From positions 1 to 43,424 of the forward strand of contig JAWABQ010000006.1 in the NCBI GenBank assembly GCA_038884575.1: 43,424 nt of DNA. The letters are read 5' to 3'. A program made the position numbers and the translations under genes. This DNA comes from JAWAAW01 sp038884575 (GTDB lineage Archaea; Nanobdellota; Nanobdellia; Woesearchaeales; ARS49). This document shows, piece after piece, positions 31,263-39,015 of the stretch; position 1 is the stretch's first letter, and each line of letters begins with the position of its first letter. The notes below the pieces were generated by a model, which was given only the letters and a program-made list of their open reading frames with translations, was not told where the DNA came from and did not search any database.

Positions 31263-31286
31263 CTGGGCAGTATTAAAACCGCCCAG
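31263..31286 (+). promoter_or_regulatory. Inverted repeat between TATA and start of copy 2
   Basis: CTGGGC (31263-31268) and GCCCAG (31281-31286) with a 12-nt spacer. It falls between the TATA box and the expected transcription start, directly before a GAGGTGG site, so it could be an operator. A weak hairpin terminator of the upstream transcript is the alternative; there is no T-run after it. Confidence 0.4.
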
Positions 31287-31295
31287 AGGTGGGTT

Positions 31296-31775
31296 ATGGC
31301 AAAAAAGAGGGCAAAGAAAGCCAAGGCAAGCCATGCTGCGCGAAAGCCGGCAAAGGTCACAAAGGCAGAGCCCCACTCAAGGCTCGAAGTCTTTTACAGG
31401 CACAAGGAGTTTGGAAAAGCCCCTGTGGAAAAGCACTTTGTGCTGCAGGACGGCAGGAAGATAGAAAGCCTATTCCAGCTTGTTGACGAGCTTGAGACAA
31501 TGGCAGAGGACACATTCAGGAGCCATGTCAATGAGTGGAAGAATGACTTTGCAAACTGGGTAAGGGATGTGTTTGAATCACCCAGGCTCGCAGACGAAAT
31601 GCAAAAGGTGCGCGACCGCATTGACACCCAAAGGGCTGTAATGAAGCACCTGCTCAGGGAAGTTGCGCAGATTGCGAGCAAAGACCACCGCGAGGAAGTC
31701 CGGCAGCAAATCCAGCAGGAAAAAAAGGCAGAGTGCAAGAAGACCGGAAAAGGAATCAGGTGCGTGATACACTGA
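31296..31775 (+). CDS. Small domain protein, copy 2 with Lys-rich N-terminus (159 aa)
   Basis: The first 25 residues are rich in Lys and Ala (MAKKRAKKAKASHAARKPAK), similar to histone-tail or RNA-binding extensions. Residues about 46-103 form the shared domain, with FRSHVNEWKNDFANWVRDVF at 74-93. A helical, charged C-terminal region follows (RDRIDTQRAVMKHLLREVAQ). GAGGTGG precedes the ATG. Its stop overlaps the next gene by 1 nt (TGATG), so it is coupled with copy 3. Function unknown. Confidence 0.82.
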   Translation: MAKKRAKKAKASHAARKPAKVTKAEPHSRLEVFYRHKEFGKAPVEKHFVLQDGRKIESLFQLVDELETMAEDTFRSHVNEWKNDFANWVRDVFESPRLADEMQKVRDRIDTQRAVMKHLLREVAQIASKDHREEVRQQIQQEKKAECKKTGKGIRCVIH

Positions 31776-32149
31776 TGAGCTTTTTGAAAGACGTACACCC
31801 TGCGCACGTATTCCATTTAAAGAGCGGAAGCACCATAAAAAACCTTTACGAGCTGGCAAACGAGCTCGCAACAATGGACGAGGAGGTGTTCAGGCACCAC
31901 GTAAACGAGGACAAGAACGACTTCCACAACTGGATACAGCACATAATCCGCGACGAGCACCTTGCAGAGGTCTTTTCTGAAATAAGGGACAGGAGGCTGA
32001 TGCTTGCAGCTGTTGAGAAGAGAATCCACGACCTTGAAAACCCGCCAAAGCCATTGCACAGGCTGCCATTCCACATAACAGCAAAGGAATACCTCCTCGG
32101 CGTAATCATCGGCGCAGTGGCAATGCTGATGATAACAAGGCTATTGTAA
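31775..32149 (+). CDS. Membrane-anchored small domain protein, copy 3 (124 aa)
   Basis: The shared domain occupies residues about 10-65 (core FRHHVNEDKNDFHNWIQHII, 39-58). A short coiled region and a C-terminal hydrophobic helix follow (about 106-122, YLLGVIIGAVAMLMI). It is a tail-anchored version of the domain, with the domain on the cytoplasmic side. Start ATG 31775 overlaps the previous stop (TGATG); the longer reading would overlap it more. It could hold other domain-bearing proteins at the membrane. Confidence 0.82.
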   Translation: MSFLKDVHPAHVFHLKSGSTIKNLYELANELATMDEEVFRHHVNEDKNDFHNWIQHIIRDEHLAEVFSEIRDRRLMLAAVEKRIHDLENPPKPLHRLPFHITAKEYLLGVIIGAVAMLMITRLL

Positions 32150-32153
32150 GAAA

Positions 32154-32195
32154 TATTTATATACGCTGACGGCTCGTTCTTTCACAAAAAGAGGC
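32154..32195 (+). promoter_or_regulatory. Promoter and ribosome binding site of the PfkB-FBA-RpiB-Rpe operon
   Basis: TATA box TATTTATAT (32154-32162) and AAAAAGAGGC (SD, to 32195) before ATG 32201. Confidence 0.65.
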
Positions 32196-32200
32196 ACATC

Positions 32201-33166
32201 ATGTACGATGTAATCACGCTTGGCTCTGGAACTGTGGATGTATTTGTGAAAACCCAAAAGCCGGAAATAATGAGGCACAAAGGGCATGATGATGTCTGCT
32301 ACGCAATAGGGCAGAAAATCCTTGTTGAGGACCTGCACGTTGACACTGGCGGCGGAGGAACAAATACGGCTGTCGCATTCTCAAGGCTTGGTCTAAAAAC
32401 AGGATGGATTGGCGAAGTCGGCACGGATTTGCACGCAAAAACAGTCCTTGACGAGATGAAGCGCGAAAAAGTGGACTTCCTCGGCGGCAGGGGAAGGGGA
32501 ATGACAGGCTACAGCGTCATCCTGACAGGGCTTGAGCATGACAGGAGCATACTCGCGTTCAAGGGAGTCAATGACAAGCTCGCAGCATATGAAGTTCCCT
32601 GGAAAAAACTCAAAACAAAATGGTTCTATTTCAGCGCAATGATGAACCAAAGCTTTGAAACACTCAAAAAAGCAGCATTGTTTGCAAAGAGAAAAGGGAT
32701 AAAGTACGCATTCAACCCGAGCATGTACATTGCAAAAATGGGCGCAAAAGCGCTAAAGCCCATAATTGACGGATGCGACCTGCTCATAATGAACAAGGAG
32801 GAAGCACAGGCGCTCACAGGAATGAAGGAAGCAGGATGCAAGCAGCTACTTGCTGAGCTGCAAAAACACGCAAAGATAGCAGTAATCACAGACGGACCAA
32901 AGCCAGCGCATGCATACAACGGCATACAGCACTTCCAGCTCATTCCGCCCAAAATCAGGGTCGTGGAAACAACAGGCGCAGGAGACGCATTTGCATCAGG
33001 CATGCTTGCCGGAATAATCATAAAGCAGGACATCAAGGAGGCGATGCAGTGGGGGATGGCAGAAGCAGAGGCAGTAATCCAGCAGATAGGCGCAAAGCAA
33101 AGCCTCCTGACAAGAAGGCAGATTGAAAAAGTGAAAAAGGCAAAAGTAATTGTCACGAGGCTCTGA
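32201..33166 (+). CDS. PfkB-family sugar kinase (321 aa)
   Basis: Ribokinase/PfkB fold. N-terminal GGGGTNTAVAFSRLG (50-64) matches the family's first signature and TTGAGDAFASG (257-267) the second, with catalytic Asp262. The family covers phosphofructokinases, ribokinases and nucleoside kinases. Position directly before aldolase suggests a phosphofructokinase or sedoheptulose-phosphate kinase (inference). It starts an operon continuing with FBA, RpiB and Rpe; the gap to the next start is 2 nt. Confidence 0.87.
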   Translation: MYDVITLGSGTVDVFVKTQKPEIMRHKGHDDVCYAIGQKILVEDLHVDTGGGGTNTAVAFSRLGLKTGWIGEVGTDLHAKTVLDEMKREKVDFLGGRGRGMTGYSVILTGLEHDRSILAFKGVNDKLAAYEVPWKKLKTKWFYFSAMMNQSFETLKKAALFAKRKGIKYAFNPSMYIAKMGAKALKPIIDGCDLLIMNKEEAQALTGMKEAGCKQLLAELQKHAKIAVITDGPKPAHAYNGIQHFQLIPPKIRVVETTGAGDAFASGMLAGIIIKQDIKEAMQWGMAEAEAVIQQIGAKQSLLTRRQIEKVKKAKVIVTRL

Positions 33167-33168
33167 AA

Positions 33169-34083
33169 ATGCTCGCGACGCTCAAGCAGGTTCTTTCAAA
33201 GGCGCAAAAAGGCAGGTACGCAGTCGGGGCATTCAACATAAACAACCTTGAGATAATGCAGGCAATAGTCAATGCGGCTGCAAAACTAAAATCCCCTGTG
33301 ATTCTGCAAACAAGCGAAGGAGCAATAGCATACGCAGGAATCAAATATCTTAGATGCCTTGTTGCGCAGGCAGCACAAGACAACAAAATACCCATCGTCT
33401 TCCACCTTGACCACGGAAGAGACCCTGAAATCATCAAAGAGGCAATAAAAACAGGATACACAAGCGTGATGATTGACGGCTCACACCTGCCATTTGACAA
33501 AAACATTGCAATAACAAAAAAGATTGCTGCAATGGCGCACGCAAAAGGAATTTCTGTCGAAGGCGAGCTTGGCACAATAGGCGGAGCAGAGGAAAAAATC
33601 ATTGCGAGAAAAATCATTTATACAGACCCAAATGCAGCAAAAGAATTTGTTTACAGGACAGGAGTTGATGCGCTTGCAGTAGCCATCGGCACATCACACG
33701 GGGCTTACAAATTCGCAGGTGCTGCAAAACTGGACATTGCAAGGCTCAGGGAAATAAGGCAGAAAGTCAAAATCCCCCTTGTCCTGCATGGAGCAAGCGG
33801 GGTGCCTGACTGGATTGTTGCAGCAGCAGAGCATTACGGCGCAAGGCTTGGAAAGCCAGAAGGCGTCCCCGACGAACAAGTCAAGATGGCAATAAAGAAC
33901 GGAATTTGCAAGGTAAACACTGACACCGACCTGCGGCTTGCATTTGATGCAGGAATGCGCGAGTTTCTCGCAACAGCGCCAGGGGACTTTGACCCCAGGC
34001 ACATACTCGGCAGGGCTCGCGAGCTGATGCAGGAAGTTGTTGAGCACCGCATAAAACTCTTTGGAAGCGCAGGTAAAGCATGA
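33169..34083 (+). CDS. fbaA: Class II fructose-bisphosphate aldolase (304 aa)
   Basis: A zinc-dependent aldolase that cleaves fructose 1,6-bisphosphate (and often sedoheptulose 1,7-bisphosphate). Ligands seen: LDHGRD (catalytic Asp81, Zn His82), the EGELGTIGG loop (131-139), GTSHGAYKF (His178) and LHGASG (His207). Length matches the bacterial class II type. Most archaea use unrelated aldolases, so it may be a bacterial-type acquisition. It overlaps RpiB by 4 nt. Confidence 0.93.
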   Translation: MLATLKQVLSKAQKGRYAVGAFNINNLEIMQAIVNAAAKLKSPVILQTSEGAIAYAGIKYLRCLVAQAAQDNKIPIVFHLDHGRDPEIIKEAIKTGYTSVMIDGSHLPFDKNIAITKKIAAMAHAKGISVEGELGTIGGAEEKIIARKIIYTDPNAAKEFVYRTGVDALAVAIGTSHGAYKFAGAAKLDIARLREIRQKVKIPLVLHGASGVPDWIVAAAEHYGARLGKPEGVPDEQVKMAIKNGICKVNTDTDLRLAFDAGMREFLATAPGDFDPRHILGRARELMQEVVEHRIKLFGSAGKA

Positions 34084-34538
34084 ATACAGTCTACATTGGC
34101 GCAGACCACGCAGGATTCAAGCTCAAGCAGGAGCTGAAAAAATTCCTTGACCAGCAGGGATACAAGGTGATGGATGTGGGCGCATTTGAGCTTGACCCTG
34201 CAGATGATTATCCGGTTTATGCATACAAGGTTGCAAAAGAAGTCTCAAAAGGAAAAGGGCTTGGCATTCTTGTTTGCGGAAGCGCAGAAGGCGTCTGCAT
34301 TGCGGCAAACAAGGTTAAGGGAGTCCGTGCAGTCGCAGTATGGACGCTCCGCAATGCCCGCCTGAGCCGGGAGCACAATGATGCAAATGTTCTCTGCCTG
34401 TCAGGATGGGAATTATCCCTGAATCACGCAAAAAAAATCGTAAAGTCATGGCTGGAAACAAAATTCTCATGCGAAGAAAGACACAAAAGAAGACTTGAAG
34501 AAATAAAGAGGATAGAAAATGGAAAAGCGCCAAGTTGA
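34080..34538 (+). CDS. rpiB: Ribose-5-phosphate isomerase B (152 aa)
   Basis: Interconverts ribose 5-phosphate and ribulose 5-phosphate. IGADHAGFKLK (Asp9, His10), the active-site Cys in VCGSAEGVCIAANKVKG (Cys66) and REHNDANVLCLSG (His99) are visible. The usual CGTGIG loop is CGSAEG here, a variant that is expected to affect the anion hole. It overlaps FBA (ATGA) and the next gene by 20 nt. Confidence 0.9.
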   Translation: MNTVYIGADHAGFKLKQELKKFLDQQGYKVMDVGAFELDPADDYPVYAYKVAKEVSKGKGLGILVCGSAEGVCIAANKVKGVRAVAVWTLRNARLSREHNDANVLCLSGWELSLNHAKKIVKSWLETKFSCEERHKRRLEEIKRIENGKAPS

Positions 34539-35169
34539 GATAGTTCCCTCATTATTATGCAAGACAAAAAAAGAATTCCTCGCAAAACTCAAAAGAATTG
34601 AGCCGTACGTAAAAAGAGCACAGTTTGACATAATGGACAATAAATTCGTGCCAAACAGGACAGTCCAGCCAAAAGAATTCAGGGGATTAAGGACAAGGCT
34701 GGCTGTTGAATGCCAGCTCATGGTCAGGGAGCCGAAAGATTACCTGACAGACTGCTGCAGGATGAATGCAAAAATGATAATCTTCCACTACGAGTCGTAC
34801 AGGAATGCAAAAAAAATAATCGAGCTGATCCACCAAATAAGGGCACACAACATGAAGGCAGGCATTGCAATAAACCCAAAAACGCCCGCATCAAAAATCA
34901 AGCCATTCCTCAATCTTGTTGACATGGTTCTCATAATGACAGTAAATCCCGGCTTCGGAGGGCAGAAACTCATTCCTGCAACCCTGAAAAAAGCTGCACA
35001 AATCAGGAAATGGGCCCCAAAACTTGACATTGAGGTTGACGGCGGAATAAACAAGGACACAGCACCCCTTGCAGTAAAGGCAGGGGCCAATATCCTCGTG
35101 GCAGGAAACGCGATACACAAGGCAAAAACAGTGCCAGAAGGATTGGCTGCCATTAAAAGGAAACTTTAA
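34519..35169 (+). CDS. Ribulose-phosphate 3-epimerase-like protein with altered metal site (216 aa)
   Basis: Rpe fold: VPSLL (9-13), FDIMDNKFVPN (36-46), CQLMV (65-69), MTVNPGFGGQK (140-150), EVDGGIN (172-178). In canonical Rpe the metal is held by His-35, Asp-37, His-70 and Asp-175. Here the two Asp are kept (37 and 174) but both His are replaced by Gln (35 and 66). Activity is therefore uncertain. The gene sits between RpiB and transketolase, where Rpe is expected. It overlaps RpiB by 20 nt, with AAGAGGA as SD. Confidence 0.85.
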   Translation: MEKRQVEIVPSLLCKTKKEFLAKLKRIEPYVKRAQFDIMDNKFVPNRTVQPKEFRGLRTRLAVECQLMVREPKDYLTDCCRMNAKMIIFHYESYRNAKKIIELIHQIRAHNMKAGIAINPKTPASKIKPFLNLVDMVLIMTVNPGFGGQKLIPATLKKAAQIRKWAPKLDIEVDGGINKDTAPLAVKAGANILVAGNAIHKAKTVPEGLAAIKRKL

Positions 35170-35206
35170 ATACGCAACAGATACAAATTCTCACAAAAAG
35201 AGGAGA
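35164..35206 (+). promoter_or_regulatory. Promoter and ribosome binding site of the transketolase genes
   Basis: TATA box CTTTAAATAC (35164-35173) overlaps the upstream stop. AGAGGAGATT (SD) precedes ATG 35209 by 2-3 nt. Suggests an extra internal promoter. Confidence 0.55.
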
Positions 35207-35208
35207 TT

Positions 35209-36054
35209 ATGCCGGCCAAGAAAATCGTCGATGAAAAAAAGCTCAGGCTGATTGCAAACACATTGAGGCAGGACATTATTTCAATGATTGCAGAAGCAGG
35301 CTCTGGACACCCTGCAGGCTCGCTTGGAATGGCAGATGTATTCACCGCACTGTATTTCAATGTCCTCAAGCACGACCCTAAAAAGCCAGACTGGGCAGAG
35401 CGCGACATCCTTGTGCTTAGCAACGGCCACATCTGCCCTGTGCGCTATGCGGCAATGGCAGAATCAGGATATTTCCCAACAAAAGAATTGATGACACTGA
35501 GGAAGTTCGGCTCAAGGCTGCAGGGCCACCCGCACAGGGGCTCACTGCCTGGGCTTGAGACAACCTCAGGGCCATTAGGGTGCGGAATCTCGCAGGCAGC
35601 AGGAATGGCGCTTGCGCTGAAAATGGACAAAAAGCCAAACCATGTTTACTGCATCACAAGCGACGGGGAGCATGACGAGGGAAACACGTGGGAAGGCATA
35701 ATGTTCGCAAACAAGATGCAATTAAGCAACCTCACGGTAATAATTGACAGGAACAACATCCAGATTGACGGCTTCACAGAGGACGTGATGCCACTGGAGC
35801 CATTGCGGCAAAAATATGAGGCATTTGGCTGGCATGTTGTTGAGGTTGACGGCCACAGTATAAAAGACATAATCGAGGTGCTCAAGGAAAGAAATGACGG
35901 CCCGACATGCATAATAGCCCATACAACGCCGGGAAAGGGCGTCAGCTTCATGGAAAACAGCCCTGAATGGCACGGCAAGGCCCCAAACAGGGAACAGGCA
36001 GAAAAAGCCCTGAAGGAGCTCAGGGATGAGCGCAAGAAGCTGGAGAAAAAATAA
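35209..36054 (+). CDS. tktA: Transketolase N-terminal subunit (281 aa)
   Basis: Half of a split transketolase: GSGHPAGSLGMADV (31-44), GLETTSGPLGCGISQAAGMA, and the ThDP-binding SDGEHDEGNTWEG...NNIQIDG (151-188). It moves two-carbon units between sugar phosphates, together with the next protein. Split genes are usual in archaea and some bacteria. Its stop overlaps the next start (TAATG), so the two subunits are coupled. Confidence 0.95.
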   Translation: MPAKKIVDEKKLRLIANTLRQDIISMIAEAGSGHPAGSLGMADVFTALYFNVLKHDPKKPDWAERDILVLSNGHICPVRYAAMAESGYFPTKELMTLRKFGSRLQGHPHRGSLPGLETTSGPLGCGISQAAGMALALKMDKKPNHVYCITSDGEHDEGNTWEGIMFANKMQLSNLTVIIDRNNIQIDGFTEDVMPLEPLRQKYEAFGWHVVEVDGHSIKDIIEVLKERNDGPTCIIAHTTPGKGVSFMENSPEWHGKAPNREQAEKALKELRDERKKLEKK

Positions 36055-37328
36055 TGGCAGGCTCTGTAGTCTTCGCAAAGCAGGAACTCAAGGCAACAAG
36101 GGATGGTTTTGGAGAGGGAATGCTGGCGCTTGGAAAGGACAAGGATGTCGTCGCCCTTTGCGCTGACCTGGCAGAAAGCACGCGCCTGTCAGAATTCAGG
36201 AAAAAATACCCGGAAAGGTTCATAGAAGTCGGAGTTGCAGAGCAGAACATGGCGGCAATCGCAGCAGGAATGGCTGCAATGGGCAAGATTCCTTTCATAG
36301 CATCATTCGCAATATTCAGCCCCGGCAGGAACTGGGAGCAGATAAGGACAACAATCTGCTACAATGACGTGCCTGTGAAGATTATCGGCTCACATGCGGG
36401 AACAAGCACAGGCCCTGACGGCACAACCCACCAGGCAACAGAGGACATTGCGCTGATGCGCTCTGTTCCGAACATGACAGTAATCTCGCCATGCGACGCA
36501 ATAGAAGCAAAAAAGGCAACAATTGCAGCTGCAAGGCAAAAAGGGCCTGTGTACATAAGGCTTGCAAGGGACAAAACTCCGATAATGACAAAAGAGGGCA
36601 CAGCATTTGAGATAGGAAAGGCGCAAACACTTGCAGAAGGCAGGGATGTCACAATAATTGCCTGCGGGCCTGTCGTTTACCAGGCATTATCCGCTGCAAA
36701 ACAGCTCGAAAGCAGGGGAATAAGCGCGCAGGTAATCAACTGCCACACAATAAAGCCAATTGACAAAAAAACAGTCATCGCTGCAGCAAGAAAGACAGGG
36801 GCAATTGTGACTGTTGAGGACCATCAGGTCAATGGCGGGCTTGGAAGCGCTGTGGCAGAAACCGTTGCAGAGGCATATCCTGTCCCAGTCAGACGCATCG
36901 GGCTTCAGGACAGGTTTGGCCAGAGCGGCACAGCAACAGAACTCCTTGAGGAATACGGCCTCACTGCATCGCAAATCGCAAAGGCGGCAGGCGAGGCAGT
37001 CATGCTCAAGCAGTCATGCGCAGGAAGGCACCCTGTTGCGTTTGAGCCCCAGGAGGCAGGAAGGCTGCTCTCAGAGGTCGCGCCTGAGCAATACTTTCAT
37101 TTGTGGGGGGGAGAAGTCATCAAGACAGTGCCAGAGCTTGAGCAGGCGTTGGAAAAAATGCCTGCAGAAACATTCAGGCACCACGTGAACAAGGAAAAGA
37201 ATGACTTCAGCGCGTGGATTCAGGACTGCTTTGGCGACAAAATGCTTGCAGAAGAGCTGAAGAAAAGAAACAGCAGGGAAGCTATGGCAGAGATTATCAG
37301 GAAAAGGCTGAAACAAGCCATCAAGTAA
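36054..37328 (+). CDS. tktB: Transketolase C-terminal subunit fused to a DUF5752-like domain (424 aa)
   Basis: Residues 1 to about 310 form the pyrimidine-binding and C-terminal domains: RFIEVGVAEQNMAAIAAG with catalytic Glu63, and GTSTGPDGTTHQATEDIALM. Stand-alone TktC subunits are about 310 aa; here about 80 residues follow (347-424) with the same pattern as the three small proteins upstream (FRHHVNKEKNDFSAWIQDCF), joined by a short linker. The extra domain may recruit the enzyme to a complex or receive a signal. The reading frame is open throughout, so it is a real fusion. Confidence 0.93.
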   Translation: MAGSVVFAKQELKATRDGFGEGMLALGKDKDVVALCADLAESTRLSEFRKKYPERFIEVGVAEQNMAAIAAGMAAMGKIPFIASFAIFSPGRNWEQIRTTICYNDVPVKIIGSHAGTSTGPDGTTHQATEDIALMRSVPNMTVISPCDAIEAKKATIAAARQKGPVYIRLARDKTPIMTKEGTAFEIGKAQTLAEGRDVTIIACGPVVYQALSAAKQLESRGISAQVINCHTIKPIDKKTVIAAARKTGAIVTVEDHQVNGGLGSAVAETVAEAYPVPVRRIGLQDRFGQSGTATELLEEYGLTASQIAKAAGEAVMLKQSCAGRHPVAFEPQEAGRLLSEVAPEQYFHLWGGEVIKTVPELEQALEKMPAETFRHHVNKEKNDFSAWIQDCFGDKMLAEELKKRNSREAMAEIIRKRLKQAIK

Positions 37329-37553
37329 TCAGCCCAGCTTTCCCTCATTCACTGCCTTTTTCAGCGCCTTCTTGAGCAGTTCCAACTGCTTTTTGTCCAT
37401 ATCCGCTATCTTTTTCCACATTGATGCAAACTCATGATGCCCGCACTTCTTTGCGTCCTTGATGTACTGGTCAAACCTCCACAAATCATCTGTAATGCGC
37501 ACCAAATGATGCATAATGTTGTGCTCGCAGTCAGGGATGCAGTACTTTTTCAT
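37329..37553 (-). CDS. Small His-rich helical protein next to VIT1 (74 aa)
   Basis: Two long helices with many Lys, His and Asp/Glu (CEHNIMHHLVRITDDLWRFDQYIKDAKKCGHHEFASMW). The His, Asp and Glu spacing recalls small ferritin-like or hemerythrin-like metal binders, but I do not recognise the family. GAGGTGA precedes the ATG, 12 nt after the transporter stop, so it is cotranscribed with the VIT1-like gene. A metal-binding partner of the transporter is a plausible but unproven role. It ends exactly where the convergent tktB gene ends. Confidence 0.75.
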   Translation of the reverse strand: MKKYCIPDCEHNIMHHLVRITDDLWRFDQYIKDAKKCGHHEFASMWKKIADMDKKQLELLKKALKKAVNEGKLG

Positions 37554-37565
37554 TCTCTCACCTCA

Positions 37566-38279
37566 TCATATTGTTACTCCGAGGAACATTCCAATCGCAT
37601 AACTCACTATCGCAGCAGCCATTCCAATGCAGGCAAGCTCAAAGCCGGACTTCCACCACGCACCCACTGTTATCTTTGCCTTGATAGAGCCCACAACGAA
37701 CAAAGCAAGGGTGCAGACTGCCAGCGAAACCCAGACAGAACTGAATGCAGAAAGGAAAAAGAACGGAAGCAGCGGGATTAATGAGCCCACAATGCTTGCA
37801 ATGCCGACAATCACGCCTGCCTTGAGCGGGTTATGGTATTCCTCAGGAAAGACTTTCAGCTCCTCTGCCATCATCGTGTCAAGCCACAACCGCCTTGAGG
37901 AAGTAAGCTTGTTCACGATTTGGTTAAGGAACCTGCCCCTGAATCCCTTGTGGTAATAAATGTCAGCAACCTCCTTTCTTTCCTGACCGGGCATCTTCCT
38001 GATTTCCATCAATTCCTTTTTCCTGAGGCTCAAATAGTATTCCTTCGCAGCCTTTGTGCTCGTGTAAGCAACAGCACCCATTGAGATGCTTTCCGCGAAA
38101 GTGGCTGCAAGGCCCGAAATAATGACAATCCTTGTGTTCATTGTCGCGGCAGCCACGCCAAGTACAATCCCAAGCACGTTGACTAAGCCATCCTGGCCGC
38201 CAAGAATGATTTCGCTGATTTTTGCAGCCCAGCCGTTATGAACCGGCTCAGGACCAAGCACGTGCTCGTGGCTCACCAT
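37566..38279 (-). CDS. VIT1/CCC1-family iron or manganese transporter (237 aa)
   Basis: Membrane transporter of the VIT family. Helix 1 carries GGQDGLVNVLGIVLGVAAAT, the characteristic DGxxxxxxG motif. There is a cytoplasmic helical stretch with many Glu/Lys between helices 2 and 3 (residues about 72-145, KKELMEIRKMPGQERKEVADIYYHKGF), the metal-binding domain of VIT1. Five hydrophobic helices in total. Exports iron or manganese from the cytoplasm. TATA box at 38310-38318. Confidence 0.88.
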   Translation of the reverse strand: MVSHEHVLGPEPVHNGWAAKISEIILGGQDGLVNVLGIVLGVAAATMNTRIVIISGLAATFAESISMGAVAYTSTKAAKEYYLSLRKKELMEIRKMPGQERKEVADIYYHKGFRGRFLNQIVNKLTSSRRLWLDTMMAEELKVFPEEYHNPLKAGVIVGIASIVGSLIPLLPFFFLSAFSSVWVSLAVCTLALFVVGSIKAKITVGAWWKSGFELACIGMAAAIVSYAIGMFLGVTI

Positions 38280-38309
38280 CTTTTTCAGGCAAATTTGTTA
38301 CGACCGCAT

Positions 38310-38345
38310 TATTTAAACATTACTAAAAAACGCAGGGTTTTTATA
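38310..38345. promoter_or_regulatory. Divergent TATA boxes for the VIT1-like gene and the 38382 gene
   Basis: GTTTAAATA on the minus strand (38310-38318) serves the VIT1-like gene, 33 nt before its start. TTTTATAC on the plus strand (38338-38345) serves the 38382 gene, with AGAGGG (38371-38376) as its ribosome binding site. Confidence 0.55.
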
Positions 38346-38381
38346 CCTGATTTTGCTTTCCCCTCCGAAAAGAGGGATATG

Positions 38382-38942
38382 ATGAAAAGGCTCGCATTGC
38401 TGTTGGTTGCACTGCTAATAATTCCTTCTGTCCTTGCTGATGTTTTGAAGGAATCACACAATGTTGCAATGAAGTCAAACCTCATCGGCCAGGGCTACAA
38501 GTTTGCAAAAGTCGAGGGAGTAAACAGGCTTGATGTCCCGATAAGCGTGCTCCGCTGGCATATGAGGGCGCAAGTCAACCAGCTTTATTCAGCCTGTGAG
38601 ATACAGCCGACAACCCTTCCGCCAGGGGCATTTGAGCTGGATACTGTTGTGCAGTGCCAGACAAGGTCAGGACTCACAGTGTTGTACCCGCCTGGAACAA
38701 CAGTCACGATTGATACATACGCACCTGACAGCATCCCTCCTGCCTCATTCAGCATTACAGGCATTAAAATAGAGACAAGGGTGCAGCAGCCAACCCCCTT
38801 CGAGGCAACTCCGATAGCCGGCGAAGCTGTTCTTGAGGCATCAGGAGACACAGCAGGGACATTCATGTTCATAGCAGGAATCAGCGCAATAATAATCCTT
38901 GCAGTAATTGTTGTTCTTTCATCAATCATGCAAAAGGAATAG
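38382..38942 (+). CDS. Secreted, C-terminally anchored protein (186 aa)
   Basis: Signal peptide (residues 1-19, cleaved after SVLA). The mature domain is beta-rich with two cysteines. A C-terminal hydrophobic helix (about 162-182, FMFIAGISAIIILAVIVVLSS) with a short basic tail anchors it. The protein therefore faces outward and is held by its end. ATG 38382 was taken with AGAGGGAT upstream; ATG 38379 is one codon earlier and equally possible. Function not recognised. Confidence 0.75.
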   Translation: MKRLALLLVALLIIPSVLADVLKESHNVAMKSNLIGQGYKFAKVEGVNRLDVPISVLRWHMRAQVNQLYSACEIQPTTLPPGAFELDTVVQCQTRSGLTVLYPPGTTVTIDTYAPDSIPPASFSITGIKIETRVQQPTPFEATPIAGEAVLEASGDTAGTFMFIAGISAIIILAVIVVLSSIMQKE

Positions 38943-39015
38943 TGAAGAAATTCTCATTATTATTGCACCGCAGCTGAGTTTTCTCTTTAATGCAATCATT
39001 ACTCAGAATAAATCC

